Source: Clostridia bacterium
GTDB taxonomy: Bacteria > Bacillota > Clostridia > Oscillospirales > Acutalibacteraceae
NCBI GenBank assembly: GCA_900771085.1
Contig: CAAGMR010000056.1
Coordinates: forward strand, 1-39,162
Direction: 5' to 3'
Length of the DNA: 39,162 nucleotides
Below are positions 7,424 through 15,986 of this stretch, piece by piece. The position numbers and the translations under genes are program-made. The notes under the pieces were generated by a model that saw nothing but the letters and a program-made list of their open reading frames with translations, did not search any database and was not told where the DNA came from. Each line of letters begins with the position of its first letter. Positions within the stretch are counted from its first letter, which is position 1.

Positions 7424-8872
7424 ATGGTGTACGATATCGCTATTATCGGCGCCGGCGTTGTTGGAACGCAGGTTGCACGCACCCTCTCCAAGTATAACCT
7501 TAAAACTGTACTTGTTGAGAAGACTTCCGACATTGCCATGGGAACAACCAAGGCAAACAGCGGAATTGTTCATGCCGGATTTGACGCACAGACCGGTTCA
7601 CTTATGGCAAAGCTCAATGTCAAGGGCTGCCAGATGATGGAAGATGTATGCAAAACCCTCTTTGTACCATATGAAAATAATGGTTCTCTTGTAGTTGCTT
7701 TCTCTGAGGAGGAAATGGCAACAATCAAAGATCTTTACGATCGCGGTATTGCAAACGGCATTGCTGCAGAAGACCTTGAAATAATCGACAGAGACAGACT
7801 CGTAGAGCTCGAGCCAAACATCGGCCCTACAGCTGTTGGTGCTCTTCATGCAAAGTCTGCAGGCATCGTAAGCCCATATGAGCTTGCAATTGCAGCTGCA
7901 GAATGTGCAGTTTCAAATGGAGTGGAGTTTGTCAGAAACTTTGAAGTTGCTGACATAGCTGAAGCAGACGGTGTGTTCACACTCAAAGCTGCTGATGGCA
8001 AAACAATTGAGACTTCAATGGTAATTAATGTTGCCGGTCTTTACGCAGACGTTCTGGCAACAATGTATGATGAGAGCTATTCAAAATACAAAATCATTCC
8101 AAGACTTGGCGAATACGGTCTCCTTGACCGCAACTGTGCAGGTCTTTGCACACACACTATTTTCCAGTGTCCTTCCAAGATGGGTAAGGGTATTCTCGTA
8201 TCCCCTACTACTCACCACAACATTCTCGTAGGACCTACTTCTGTTGACATTGAAGACAAAGATGATCTTTCAGTACGCGTTGGTGCTCTTCGCAGCACTT
8301 ATGCAACTGCACAGAAGTCTATTCCTGCTGCTACAGCAAGAGACCAGATTACATCTTTTGCAGGTCTTCGTGCTCACCTTGACGTTCATGACTTCATTAT
8401 TGAAAAGTCAGGCAAGAATGACCACTTCATCAATGCCATCGGCATTGAGTCTCCGGGTCTCGCCTCCTCTCCTGCTATCGCTGAATTCATTGAAGACCTT
8501 GTTCTCAGTGTTATCGGCCCACAGGAAGAAAAGGCTGACTGGAATCCTTCAAGAAAGGCTCCTGTATTCTTCCGCAATCTTTCATTCGAAGAGCAGGAAG
8601 AACTTATCGCAAAGGACCCTGCTTATGCCAGAATCATCTGCCGTTGCGAAACAATCACCGAAGGTGAGATTCGCGACGCAGTTCGTGCTCCTGCAGGAGC
8701 AATCGACGTTGACGGCGTAAAGAGAAGAACCCGTGCCGGCATGGGCCGTTGCCAGGGTGGCTTCTGCGGTTCAAAGGTAATGGAAATCATCGCTGACGAA
8801 CTCAACGTTGATATCGATACAATCAGCAAATTCGGCGGTAACTCCGACATCATTTACGAAAGGACAAAGTAA
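7424..8872 (+). CDS. FAD-dependent glycerol-3-phosphate dehydrogenase-like subunit with BFD [2Fe-2S] domain
   Basis: This 482-residue DAO-family flavoprotein resembles GlpA: the Rossmann FAD motif GAGVVGTQVARTL is at residues 8-20, and TTKANSGIVHAGFDA near 41-55 is typical of the Gram-positive anaerobic GlpA-like family. The C-terminal BFD-like domain shows CRCETITEGEI and, about 35 residues later, GRCQGGFCGSKV, giving C-x-C and C-x4-C cluster ligands. It probably oxidises sn-glycerol-3-phosphate to dihydroxyacetone phosphate at the membrane, but related proteins act on other 2-hydroxy acids. GGAAGGAG precedes the ATG. The next two genes encode an NAD(P)/FAD oxidoreductase and a DUF1667 protein, the usual partners. 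No glycerol kinase or facilitator is in the window. Confidence 0.82.
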   Translation: MVYDIAIIGAGVVGTQVARTLSKYNLKTVLVEKTSDIAMGTTKANSGIVHAGFDAQTGSLMAKLNVKGCQMMEDVCKTLFVPYENNGSLVVAFSEEEMATIKDLYDRGIANGIAAEDLEIIDRDRLVELEPNIGPTAVGALHAKSAGIVSPYELAIAAAECAVSNGVEFVRNFEVADIAEADGVFTLKAADGKTIETSMVINVAGLYADVLATMYDESYSKYKIIPRLGEYGLLDRNCAGLCTHTIFQCPSKMGKGILVSPTTHHNILVGPTSVDIEDKDDLSVRVGALRSTYATAQKSIPAATARDQITSFAGLRAHLDVHDFIIEKSGKNDHFINAIGIESPGLASSPAIAEFIEDLVLSVIGPQEEKADWNPSRKAPVFFRNLSFEEQEELIAKDPAYARIICRCETITEGEIRDAVRAPAGAIDVDGVKRRTRAGMGRCQGGFCGSKVMEIIADELNVDIDTISKFGGNSDIIYERTK

Positions 8873-8873
8873 G

Positions 8874-10142
8874 ATGAAAAATATTTTAAATTATGACCTT
8901 GTCGTAGTCGGAGGCGGTCCTGCCGGCATGGCAGCTGCTCTCGCAGCTAAAGACAATGGTATTCCTGAAGAAAATATCATTATTCTCGAACGTGCTGAAC
9001 GCATGGGCGGTATTCTTGAACAGTGCATTCACTCAGGTTTCGGTGCCACATACTTCAACGAAATGATGTCCGGTCCTGAATACGCAGACCGTTTTGTAAA
9101 GCTCGTTAACGACACAAACATTGTTGTAAAGACAGATACCATGGTTTTAAACCTTACAAAGGACAACCAGGTTATCGCTTCAAGTAAGGAAGATGGCTTA
9201 TTTGCCATCAATGCAAAAGCAATCATCCTTGCTATGGGTTGCCGTGAGCGTCCTCGCGGAGCTCTTGACATTGCAGGCTCCCGTCCTGCCGGTGTTATGG
9301 CTGCAGGTGCAGCGCAGAAGTTCGTAAACATCGACGGTTACATGCCTGGTCACAAGTGCGTAATCCTCGGTTCAGGTGATATCGGACTTATCATGGCAAG
9401 ACGTATGACTCTTGAAGGCGCAAAGGTTGAATGCGTTTGTGAAGTAATGCCTTACTCAGGCGGTCTTCAGAGAAACATCGTTCAGTGTCTTGAAGACTTT
9501 GACATTCCTCTTTATCTCTCCTGCACAGTTATTCAGGTACATGGCAAGGATCGTGTTGAAGGCGTTACAATTGCAAACGTTGACGACAGAATGCTTCCAA
9601 TCCCGGGCACAGAGCGTTACATCGAATGCGACACAGTTCTCCTTTCAGTAGGTCTTATCCCTGAAAATGAACTTTCCAACCAGATTGGTCTTGAAATGGA
9701 CCCTGTTACTCGCGGTCCTAAGGTAAATGAAATGCGTGAGACTTCACAGGCAGGTGTGTTTGCCTGCGGTAACGTTCTTCAGGTTCATGACCTTGTAGAC
9801 TTCGTTACACAGGAATCTCAGATTGCCGGTAAGGGTGCCGCTCAGTACATCCAGGGCACAACAGAGCCTGAGTATGTTACCTGCAAGGGTATCAACGGCG
9901 TTCGTTATACAGTTCCTCAGCACATCAACAAGAACAACCCTGAGCAGGTTAAGATTTATTTCCGTGTTGCAAACGTTTACAAGGATAAGCGTGTTGTAGT
10001 AACCTGCGGTGACAAGGTTCTCTGGAACAGAAAGAAGCTCAAGCTCGCACCGGGCGAAATGGAAAATGTATTCATCAAGCCGGAAGATCTTGCAGCAATG
10101 AATCCGGGCGACGAAATTGTCGTTAGCATTGAGGAGGCATAA
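8874..10142 (+). CDS. NAD(P)/FAD-dependent oxidoreductase subunit
   Basis: From the ATG at 8874, 1 bp after the previous stop and with AGGA 9 nt upstream, the protein has 422 residues. An extension back to 8808 would overlap the preceding gene and was rejected. It is a two-dinucleotide-binding flavoprotein: GGGPAGMAAALAA near residues 12-24 binds FAD, and GSGDIGLIMARR near 164-175 binds NAD(P). CGNVLQVHDLVDFVTQES near the C-terminal half closes the FAD site. No redox-active CxxC pair is seen. It probably transfers electrons from the GlpA-like subunit to NAD or an anaerobic carrier as the second subunit of a three-part complex. Confidence 0.82.
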   Translation: MKNILNYDLVVVGGGPAGMAAALAAKDNGIPEENIIILERAERMGGILEQCIHSGFGATYFNEMMSGPEYADRFVKLVNDTNIVVKTDTMVLNLTKDNQVIASSKEDGLFAINAKAIILAMGCRERPRGALDIAGSRPAGVMAAGAAQKFVNIDGYMPGHKCVILGSGDIGLIMARRMTLEGAKVECVCEVMPYSGGLQRNIVQCLEDFDIPLYLSCTVIQVHGKDRVEGVTIANVDDRMLPIPGTERYIECDTVLLSVGLIPENELSNQIGLEMDPVTRGPKVNEMRETSQAGVFACGNVLQVHDLVDFVTQESQIAGKGAAQYIQGTTEPEYVTCKGINGVRYTVPQHINKNNPEQVKIYFRVANVYKDKRVVVTCGDKVLWNRKKLKLAPGEMENVFIKPEDLAAMNPGDEIVVSIEEA

Positions 10143-10146
10143 AGAC

Positions 10147-10509
10147 ATGACAGAAAGAGATCTTATTTGTATTGCTTGTCCTCGTGGCTGCGCAATTAAA
10201 GTAACAATTGACGACAACAAGGAAGTAGTTTCCGTTGAGGGAAACCTTTGCAAAAACGGTGAAAAGTATGCTCGCGATGAAGTAACTCATCCAATGAGAA
10301 ACCTCACAACAACAGCTAAGGTTACAGGCGGAAAAGCTACTGTAGTTCCTTGCAAGACAAACATTGATATTCCAAAGGAACTTCTCTTTGAAGCAATGAA
10401 GGAAATCAACAATGCAAGTATCGCCGCTCCTGTTCACATCGGCGATGTAATCATCAAAGATTTACTTGGAACAGGCGCTGACGTTATAGCAACAAACGAA
10501 ATCGACTGA
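10147..10509 (+). CDS. DUF1667 protein, small Cys-rich redox subunit
   Basis: The protein is 120 residues from the ATG at 10147, with GAGGAGG at 10131-10137 supporting this start. The N-terminus has C-x2-C-x3-C (LICIACPRGC) and a further Cys in GNLCKNGEKYA, a probable metal or Fe-S site. DUF1667 proteins regularly follow the two flavoprotein genes in Bacillota glycerol-3-phosphate dehydrogenase operons, as here. It is probably the third subunit of that complex; its exact role is not established. Confidence 0.85.
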   Translation: MTERDLICIACPRGCAIKVTIDDNKEVVSVEGNLCKNGEKYARDEVTHPMRNLTTTAKVTGGKATVVPCKTNIDIPKELLFEAMKEINNASIAAPVHIGDVIIKDLLGTGADVIATNEID

Positions 10510-10523
10510 TTATGGTCATCATC

Positions 10524-10558
10524 AAAGGCGAAAACAGGTTTCCTGTTTTCGCCTTTTT
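10524..10558 (+). terminator. Intrinsic terminator after the DUF1667 gene
   Basis: A perfect 15-bp stem (AAAGGCGAAAACAGG and its complement) with a TTT loop, ending in a T-run. It separates this operon from the next promoter by only 2 bp. Confidence 0.92.
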
Positions 10559-10559
10559 G

Positions 10560-10589
10560 TTGACCTTTTAACAGCTAAAGAAGTATAAT
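10560..10589 (+). promoter_or_regulatory. Promoter of the TVP38-like gene
   Basis: TTGACC at 10560-10565, an 18-bp spacer and TATAAT at 10584-10589 give a start near 10596. That makes the possible ATG at 10597 unusable and supports the start at 10642. Confidence 0.75.
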
Positions 10590-10641
10590 ATATTGTGTGT
10601 TTTTGAAAAAACACAACAATATATTGGAAAAGGGTGAAAAC

Positions 10642-11502
10642 ATGGCTGAGCAGAATAATGGTCCTCGCAATATGAAAAGTACATTGCGCCTTCTCCGCAC
10701 CATCAGCCTTATACTCATTATCCTTGGCGCCGTGCTCCTGTATGTCAACAAAGCGGTTGACTTTTCAGCTCTTACAGCACCGTTTGAAGCAATTTCACAA
10801 ACTCACACTCCCGGAGCAAAAGGTGATTCTCAGGTAGTGGAAGCCGCAAAAGATTTGCAGGGCACCCTCGGAATCACAAAAGCACAGAGGTATTACATAA
10901 ACTTTAAAGTCTTCATGGAAGGTGTTGAACAGGCTGTAGCAAACCTGCCGAATAAATTCCTGGTTTCAATAGGAATTCTTATACTGTTTGCAATTAAAGC
11001 TTTTATAGCTATTGTTCCGGTATCATTCACCTGTCTTCTTGCAGGTGCCATCTTCCCTCTTCCTGTAGCTCTCTTCCTGAACCTTATCGGTATCATCGAA
11101 ATCTTTTCCATAAAGTATTTCATGGGACTTAAGGCAAACAAGAATCAGCTCGAGAATCTCATAAAGAAATCCGACTTTCTCTGGAAAGTCGTTACCGATC
11201 CAAGTAACGGTGGCGAAGGCAATACCCTCCTCCTCTTTATGCTTAGACTTCTCCCTTCTTTCCCTACCAACCCTATTTCCACTTTCTACGGTCACAGACA
11301 GTATGACTTTGTAAAATATCTCATTCTCTCCGTAGTCGGTTATATGATGAAGCTTGTAACCTACACCTTGCTCGGTTACAACATTTACGATCCTTTCTCA
11401 TCAAAGCTTTTCCTTATTATCGGAATCATATTCATTCTTTCCGGAGCTATTCTTATCATAGTTTCAGAAGTATTGAGAAAACTGGAAAAAGATAAAGCTT
11501 AA
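10642..11502 (+). CDS. TVP38/TMEM64-family (VTT domain) membrane protein
   Basis: The protein is 286 residues from the ATG at 10642, with AGGGTG at 10631-10636. The first helix is near residues 17-36, followed by about 70 extracytoplasmic residues and then the VTT-type core: AIVPVSFTCLLAGAIFPLPVALFLNLIG, and LRLLPSFPTNPISTFYGHRQYDFVKYL with the R-x2-P and G that mark DedA/TVP38 proteins. Two C-terminal helices follow. Relatives are implicated in lipid scrambling or membrane homeostasis, but no substrate can be inferred here. It is a single-gene unit between two terminators. The 40-70 region without helices is longer than in many short bacterial members. Confidence 0.8.
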   Translation: MAEQNNGPRNMKSTLRLLRTISLILIILGAVLLYVNKAVDFSALTAPFEAISQTHTPGAKGDSQVVEAAKDLQGTLGITKAQRYYINFKVFMEGVEQAVANLPNKFLVSIGILILFAIKAFIAIVPVSFTCLLAGAIFPLPVALFLNLIGIIEIFSIKYFMGLKANKNQLENLIKKSDFLWKVVTDPSNGGEGNTLLLFMLRLLPSFPTNPISTFYGHRQYDFVKYLILSVVGYMMKLVTYTLLGYNIYDPFSSKLFLIIGIIFILSGAILIIVSEVLRKLEKDKA

Positions 11503-11509
11503 CAATAAC

Positions 11510-11542
11510 AAAAGGCCTTCGACTCAGTCGAAGGCCTTTTTT
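11510..11542 (+). terminator. Intrinsic terminator after the TVP38-like gene
   Basis: AAAAGGCCTTCGACT and AGTCGAAGGCCTTTT form a 14-15 bp stem with a very short loop, then T-rich sequence. Confidence 0.9.
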
Positions 11543-11647
11543 CAACACATTCGGTTAATTTGATTTGATTTTTATTGTGCTAAATTATATATTAAGTTTC
11601 CCAAATATTGTATAATTGTGGTGAATAGAAAAGAGGTGTGTATACAC

Positions 11648-13546
11648 ATGAAAAAGAACTTCATCATAGAATTACTCGAAAAACTCAACAGCGCGGATGA
11701 AGAAACCAAGAAAAAGCTCATAGCACTTGATAAGTCTCTGGCCTATCTCTGCATTTTCGGAGTTTCGGCAATTGAACTTGCAACATACATTGCAAAGAAG
11801 CAGTTTAATTACTCTGACATTCTGAAAATGTTCAAGGAAGATAAGATTGCTTATTATCACCTTGACATGTCCAGCCGTGAACTTACCTTCAGAAGAAAAG
11901 ACAACGGTGCCCTCGGTATTGCAAACATTCCGGATACCAAGCTTTTCCTTGATGACATTCATGACTTCGTAAAATCACATAACGAAAGACATCCCGAAAG
12001 CCAGATTACCATGAACTATACACATGGTATTTCATCAGGTACATTTATAGGAATTGGTGTAGCTGCTCTCGCAGCCATTACCCTTCTTAATACCTTACAG
12101 AGCGCAAGCCGCGGACCACAGCAGATCAGAATCATCAATGGCGAGGATTTTGGCAAAGGTGGCGGCGGTGGCCCACACAACGTAATCAAATCAACATATA
12201 CACTTAATGAAGGCCGTACTGCAAAGTTTGAAGACGTTGCAGGCGCAGAAGAAGAAAAAGAGGAACTCGCAGAAATTGTTCAGTTCCTTAAAGAGCCTGA
12301 CAAGTTCAGAAGACTTGGTGCAAGAGTACCGAAGGGCGTCTTGCTCGAGGGCCCTCCGGGCACAGGTAAAACTCTTCTTGCAAGAGCAGTTGCCGGTGAG
12401 GCAGGTGTTCCATTCTTCTCTATCTCAGGTTCAGAATTTGTAGAGATGTATGTCGGCGTAGGTGCAGCAAGAGTACGTGACCTCTTTAACCAGGCACGTG
12501 ACAAGGCTCCATGTATCATTTTCATCGATGAAATCGACGCAATTGCAAGAAGCAGAGCTGCTGACCTCTTCTCAGGAAACGAAGAAAGAGAATCCACTCT
12601 CAACCAGATTCTCGTTGAAATGGACGGTTTCTCTTCTGAAAGCGGTATTATCCTGATCGGTGCAACAAACAGAGCCGATATTCTTGATAAAGCTCTTCTC
12701 AGACCGGGTAGATTTGACAGACGCGTTCGCGTAGGTTATCCGGACATAAACGGACGCAAGGCCATCATGGATGTTCATTCCAAGAACAAGCCTCTCAGCG
12801 AAGATGTAGACCTTTACGAAACAGCCAAGGCTACTTCCGGTTTCACCGGAGCCGACCTTGAGAACCTTCTCAATGAGGCTGCCCTTCTTGCCGCTAAGCG
12901 CGACAAGGCATCAATCGGAACCGAGGAACTCAAGGAAGCTGCTGTCAAGGTTATGATGGGCGCTGAAAAGAAGTCCAGAAAAGTCATCGACAAAGAAAGA
13001 AAGCTTACTGCTTATCACGAAGCCGGTCATGCAATAGCAACTTACAATCTTGAAACTCTCGACCCTGTTGAAGAAGTTTCAATTATTCCTCGCGGAAGCG
13101 CCGGTGGTTACACAATGTCCCTCCCTCAGGAAGACAAGATTTACATGTCAAGAAATGAAATGCTTGATGAGCTTGTTTCTCTCCTCGGTGGACGTGTTGC
13201 TGAAGCCATTACACTCGGCGATGTTTCAACAGGTGCATCTAACGACATTGAAAGAGCTACTGCTCTTGCTCGTGCAATGATTACCCGTTACGGCATGAGT
13301 GATGAACTCGGTCCTATCTCCCTCGAAAACGGACAGCAGTCCTATTACAGCCAGAAGAACTATTCTGAGAAGACTGCATCCCGAATCGATGAAGAAATCG
13401 AATCACTCCTGAAACTCGCTTACAAGCGCACAGAGGACATTTTAAACGAACATAGAGCTCAGCTTAATGCTCTCGCTGAATATCTTCTCGAAAACGAAAA
13501 GATTGATGGTGAGAATTTCAAAGAGCTTATGGAAAAAACAGCATAA
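11648..13546 (+). CDS. FtsH-family membrane AAA+ metalloprotease
   Basis: The protein is 632 residues from the ATG at 11648. AGAGGTG at 11632-11638 and a TATAAT at 11611-11616 favour it over an upstream start at 11618. Two hydrophobic stretches (about 31-49 and 129-149) could flank a small external domain as in FtsH. Then come a Gly-rich linker, Walker A GPPGTGKT (235-242), Walker B IIFIDEID (290-297), the second region of homology with LRPGRFDRR, zinc-site HEAGH (457-461) and the third ligand Asp in SNDIERAT (about 533). It should degrade unfolded membrane or regulatory proteins with ATP. The N-terminal 128 residues do not resemble the classic FtsH periplasmic domain, so this may be a second, divergent FtsH. 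Confidence 0.88.
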   Translation: MKKNFIIELLEKLNSADEETKKKLIALDKSLAYLCIFGVSAIELATYIAKKQFNYSDILKMFKEDKIAYYHLDMSSRELTFRRKDNGALGIANIPDTKLFLDDIHDFVKSHNERHPESQITMNYTHGISSGTFIGIGVAALAAITLLNTLQSASRGPQQIRIINGEDFGKGGGGGPHNVIKSTYTLNEGRTAKFEDVAGAEEEKEELAEIVQFLKEPDKFRRLGARVPKGVLLEGPPGTGKTLLARAVAGEAGVPFFSISGSEFVEMYVGVGAARVRDLFNQARDKAPCIIFIDEIDAIARSRAADLFSGNEERESTLNQILVEMDGFSSESGIILIGATNRADILDKALLRPGRFDRRVRVGYPDINGRKAIMDVHSKNKPLSEDVDLYETAKATSGFTGADLENLLNEAALLAAKRDKASIGTEELKEAAVKVMMGAEKKSRKVIDKERKLTAYHEAGHAIATYNLETLDPVEEVSIIPRGSAGGYTMSLPQEDKIYMSRNEMLDELVSLLGGRVAEAITLGDVSTGASNDIERATALARAMITRYGMSDELGPISLENGQQSYYSQKNYSEKTASRIDEEIESLLKLAYKRTEDILNEHRAQLNALAEYLLENEKIDGENFKELMEKTA

Positions 13547-13555
13547 ACAATAAAT

Positions 13556-13589
13556 AAAAAAGGTAAGACCGAAAGGCCTTACCTTTTTA
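13556..13589. terminator. Bidirectional terminator, FtsH-like / CarD
   Basis: AAAAAGGTAAG and CTTACCTTTTT form an 11-bp stem with a 9-10 nt loop and A/T runs on both sides. It lies between convergent genes and overlaps the last codons of carD. Confidence 0.88.
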
Positions 13590-14087
13590 TTTTTCTACTT
13601 CTGAAATGATGAAATCAACCACGTCTTCCGACTTTATTCCAAGCACAGCGGCAAATTCATCATAGACCAGTGACTCCGCATGTTTCATTGCGCTTTCATC
13701 TATGGTCCAGAGCTTTTTGCCCTCCTCTTTTCTCTGACGTTTATGTTCATAGAGGCTCTTGATCAGAAGGAGTAATTCTCTCCTGTCACCACGTTCGAAG
13801 ATTTCCCTGTAGTTTTCATTGCGTACTTTGTTATCCTCTTCCCACGGAAGTTCTTCACCTTTAAGAGAATGAATAACGCAAAGTATCTCTTCTTTGCTGA
13901 GTACGGGTTTCATCTTTGCAAGAACCTTTTCATTATCACAAGGCACAAACAGTGTTGAGTCCAGATTGTTCAAAGGCTTTAGAATGTAATATTCGCGAAT
14001 CTGTCCGGCGAATTTCTCTTTTCGCATATCAGATACAAGACATACACCATTTTCGCCATAAATAACGTATGAATTAAGTTCCAGCAT
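13587..14087 (-). CDS. CarD/CdnL-family transcription regulator
   Basis: The protein is 166 residues from the ATG at 14087, with AGGGAG 6-8 nt upstream; a longer frame to 14123 lacks a ribosome binding site. The N-terminal part (SYVIYGENGVCLVSDM, then EYYILKPL) is the CarD RNA-polymerase-binding Tudor-like domain that also occurs in Mfd. The rest is helical and charged (ELPWEEDNKVRNENYREIFERGD, LLLLIKSLYEHKRQRKEEGKK), as in the CarD C-terminal DNA-contacting domain. CarD proteins bind the RNAP beta subunit and stabilise or modulate open complexes at many promoters. It is monocistronic with a structured leader. Confidence 0.85.
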   Translation of the reverse strand: MLELNSYVIYGENGVCLVSDMRKEKFAGQIREYYILKPLNNLDSTLFVPCDNEKVLAKMKPVLSKEEILCVIHSLKGEELPWEEDNKVRNENYREIFERGDRRELLLLIKSLYEHKRQRKEEGKKLWTIDESAMKHAESLVYDEFAAVLGIKSEDVVDFIISEVEK

Positions 14088-14112
14088 TGTTTTCTCCCTT
14101 TCTATAAAAATA

Positions 14113-14157
14113 AGACGCGACAAGCTTACAAGAAAACCTTAAAAGCTTTTCGCGTCT
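14113..14157 (-). promoter_or_regulatory. Hairpin in the carD leader
   Basis: AGACGCGA and TCGCGTCT with inner AAGCTT/AAGCTT pairing form a long hairpin followed on the minus strand by TATTTTTATAG and then the carD ribosome binding site. A TATAAT at 14185-14190 places transcription start near 14178, so the hairpin lies inside the carD leader. It may be an attenuator, or simply the terminator of the upstream yhhN-like gene. Confidence 0.5.
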
Positions 14158-14231
14158 CTCTTCAGCATTACCTAATCTGTTAAAATTATATCACCGAATG
14201 ACAAAAAATGCTAATCGATAAATTTTAATTT

Positions 14232-14945
14232 TTATACAACAGCTGTACTTACTGCAATGAGAATAAGACCTACGAAATAAGTGAGGCTGTTGCAGCGAAG
14301 GCTGATTTTACCTGCCTTTGTTCCCTTATAGTCAGGATACTTAAATGTTGCTATGGAAATGAAGTAGTCTGAAATCATATAAAGGATTGAACCTGCGAAG
14401 ATAAGAACTGACTTTAAGTCATGTAACCAGAGAAGACCTACCATGGAAAGAGATCCGTGAAGTGTTACACCAAGAAGATACATGCTGAAGCTCTTATCCA
14501 TCTTACCGAAGTCAATGAAGCCTCTCTTCTTGAGTTTCATGTATCCGCCCCAGATTACAAGAAGCACTAATGGGAACCAACCCCATTTGAGAACGCTTAT
14601 ACCATTTACTGAAAGGTAAAGCATGTTGAAAACCATGAGGAGAATATTACCAACAGAGAAGTAAATACCACCCTTTGAGAAGCTCTTGAGAAGAACAATA
14701 TCACCTATCATACAGAACAGTAATGAAGTGATAAGAACAAGAGAAATAATCTTGTATGGTCCATCGTTTACGATGTTGAATACTGTTCCGAAAATGGCAT
14801 AAGCCATAAACATAACTGCAAGGATTGTTTTATTGATTGATCTGCGCTTGTGATTTCCGCTTGTCTCCGAAAAGAAATAGCAGAATAAAACTACAAGGTA
14901 AAGAAGAACATATACGATTGTAGCCATAGTCAAAACGTGTGACAT
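14232..14945 (-). CDS. YhhN/TMEM86-family membrane protein (lysoplasmalogenase-like)
   Basis: The protein is 237 residues from the ATG at 14945; a TTG seven codons of six residues upstream (14963) is possible, but AAAGTGAG is correctly spaced for the ATG. About eight hydrophobic helices are visible. The two YhhN hallmark helices with buried acidic residues are clear: FCMIGDIVLL and ILYMISDYFISI. Human TMEM86B in this family hydrolyses the vinyl-ether bond of lysoplasmalogens, and many anaerobic Clostridia make plasmalogens, so a lipid role is plausible but unproven. The gene lies 21 bp downstream of an esterase gene in the same direction and is probably cotranscribed with it. Confidence 0.78.
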   Translation of the reverse strand: MSHVLTMATIVYVLLYLVVLFCYFFSETSGNHKRRSINKTILAVMFMAYAIFGTVFNIVNDGPYKIISLVLITSLLFCMIGDIVLLKSFSKGGIYFSVGNILLMVFNMLYLSVNGISVLKWGWFPLVLLVIWGGYMKLKKRGFIDFGKMDKSFSMYLLGVTLHGSLSMVGLLWLHDLKSVLIFAGSILYMISDYFISIATFKYPDYKGTKAGKISLRCNSLTYFVGLILIAVSTAVV

Positions 14946-14966
14946 GATTGTACTCACTTTCAATAA

Positions 14967-15863
14967 TTATTTTTGATTCTTAAAGAATTCAGTCATCATC
15001 TTAATGGCTCTCTGTCCACCCGGAAGGTCAGGATCGGTAACCATATAAACGTGCTGTAACGCAGGATTAAGTCTCTTGTCAAACTTTGCCTTTGTTCCAT
15101 TCTTCTTTAAGAGTTTGTAGGCATCCTTTGCCTGGAATTCGGCAATTACGTCAAAGAGACTTGTAAAGATGATTGTTGGAGGGAATTTATCGTCGCAGGT
15201 CTTAATTACCTTTTTGAAATCAAGATACTTGCCATAATTCTCTTTCTTATACTTTTTACCAACAATCTCCTTGAGATAAAACTTCATAAGTCCCTTTGGC
15301 TTGGCATAAGGACATGGTGAAGTAAGGCCTACCGCCTTGATTTTGAGCTTTGGCTTTTTAACGCCATATGCCTTTCGCATATCTTTGTTGATAGTTATTG
15401 CCGTAGCGTGAGAAGCCAGCTGTCCGCCGGCGGAATCGCCGGTGATGAATACGCGATTCTTATCGCATGGATAATCCTTGAGATGATTTCCGATGTAATT
15501 AATTGCACTCATTACATCTTCCATCATGTCTTTAATATTGTGCTGTGGAGCAAGTCTGTAGCTCATGTTGAAAACAACAAAGCCTTCCCTGCAAAGATGA
15601 AGACAGAAGAATTTATTAAGTTCCTTGTCTCCGTAATACCATCCACCACCGTGAACATCTATGATTACAGGTAATCTGGCATTAGGTTTTGTTCCTTCCG
15701 GAACGTAAACATCAAGCTTATGTTCCCATGTACCGTCGTCGATGTACGGGATGTCAGTGTATTGGATTACGTCTGTCGGAAAATCTTTTTTCGCCAGTCT
15801 TGCGCTGTCGCCTTTTCCGATTAATTTCCAAAGCCCCTGAAAGGCTTTAACTTTGATACTCAT
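14967..15863 (-). CDS. Alpha/beta hydrolase (HSL-type esterase/lipase)
   Basis: The protein is 298 residues from the ATG at 15863, with AAGGGG 8 nt upstream; a TTG at 15884 in frame is less likely. It carries the oxyanion-hole motif HGGGW (71-75), the nucleophile elbow GDSAGG (142-147, Ser144), an Asp in FTSLFDVIAEF and a His in PALQHVYMV, so the catalytic triad is complete. No signal peptide is seen, so it is probably cytosolic. The hydrolase-3 type acts on short-chain or aryl esters. Pairing with a YhhN-like membrane protein hints at lipid or ester turnover at the membrane. Confidence 0.85.
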   Translation of the reverse strand: MSIKVKAFQGLWKLIGKGDSARLAKKDFPTDVIQYTDIPYIDDGTWEHKLDVYVPEGTKPNARLPVIIDVHGGGWYYGDKELNKFFCLHLCREGFVVFNMSYRLAPQHNIKDMMEDVMSAINYIGNHLKDYPCDKNRVFITGDSAGGQLASHATAITINKDMRKAYGVKKPKLKIKAVGLTSPCPYAKPKGLMKFYLKEIVGKKYKKENYGKYLDFKKVIKTCDDKFPPTIIFTSLFDVIAEFQAKDAYKLLKKNGTKAKFDKRLNPALQHVYMVTDPDLPGGQRAIKMMTEFFKNQK

Positions 15864-15934
15864 ATCATTTTCCCCTTTAACCAAGTATCTGTAAAAAGTG
15901 TATCATTAAGCCATTTTCGCGTCAAATTCGTACG

Positions 15935-15973
15935 AAAAAAGCGACTAACCTTCAGCTGAAAATCAGTCGCTTT
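15935..15973 (-). terminator. Intrinsic terminator after pyrG
   Basis: AAAGCGACT and AGTCGCTTT form a 9-bp outer stem, with inner TTTTCAGC/GCTGAA pairing, followed on the minus strand by TTTTTT. It lies 14 bp past the pyrG stop. Confidence 0.85.
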
Positions 15974-15986
15974 GTGTTAATTATAA

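Noticed and set aside
8808..8873. Earlier start for the second flavoprotein gene
   Set aside because: It would overlap the end of the preceding gene by 65 bp; the ATG at 8874 follows the stop at once and begins the FAD-binding sequence.
9744..10253. Long minus-strand frame over the flavoprotein and DUF1667 genes
   Set aside because: No recognisable domain and no ribosome binding site, and it lies opposite two well-supported genes.
10597..10641. Upstream ATG for the TVP38-like protein
   Set aside because: It lies at the predicted transcription start of the 10560-10589 promoter and lacks a ribosome binding site.
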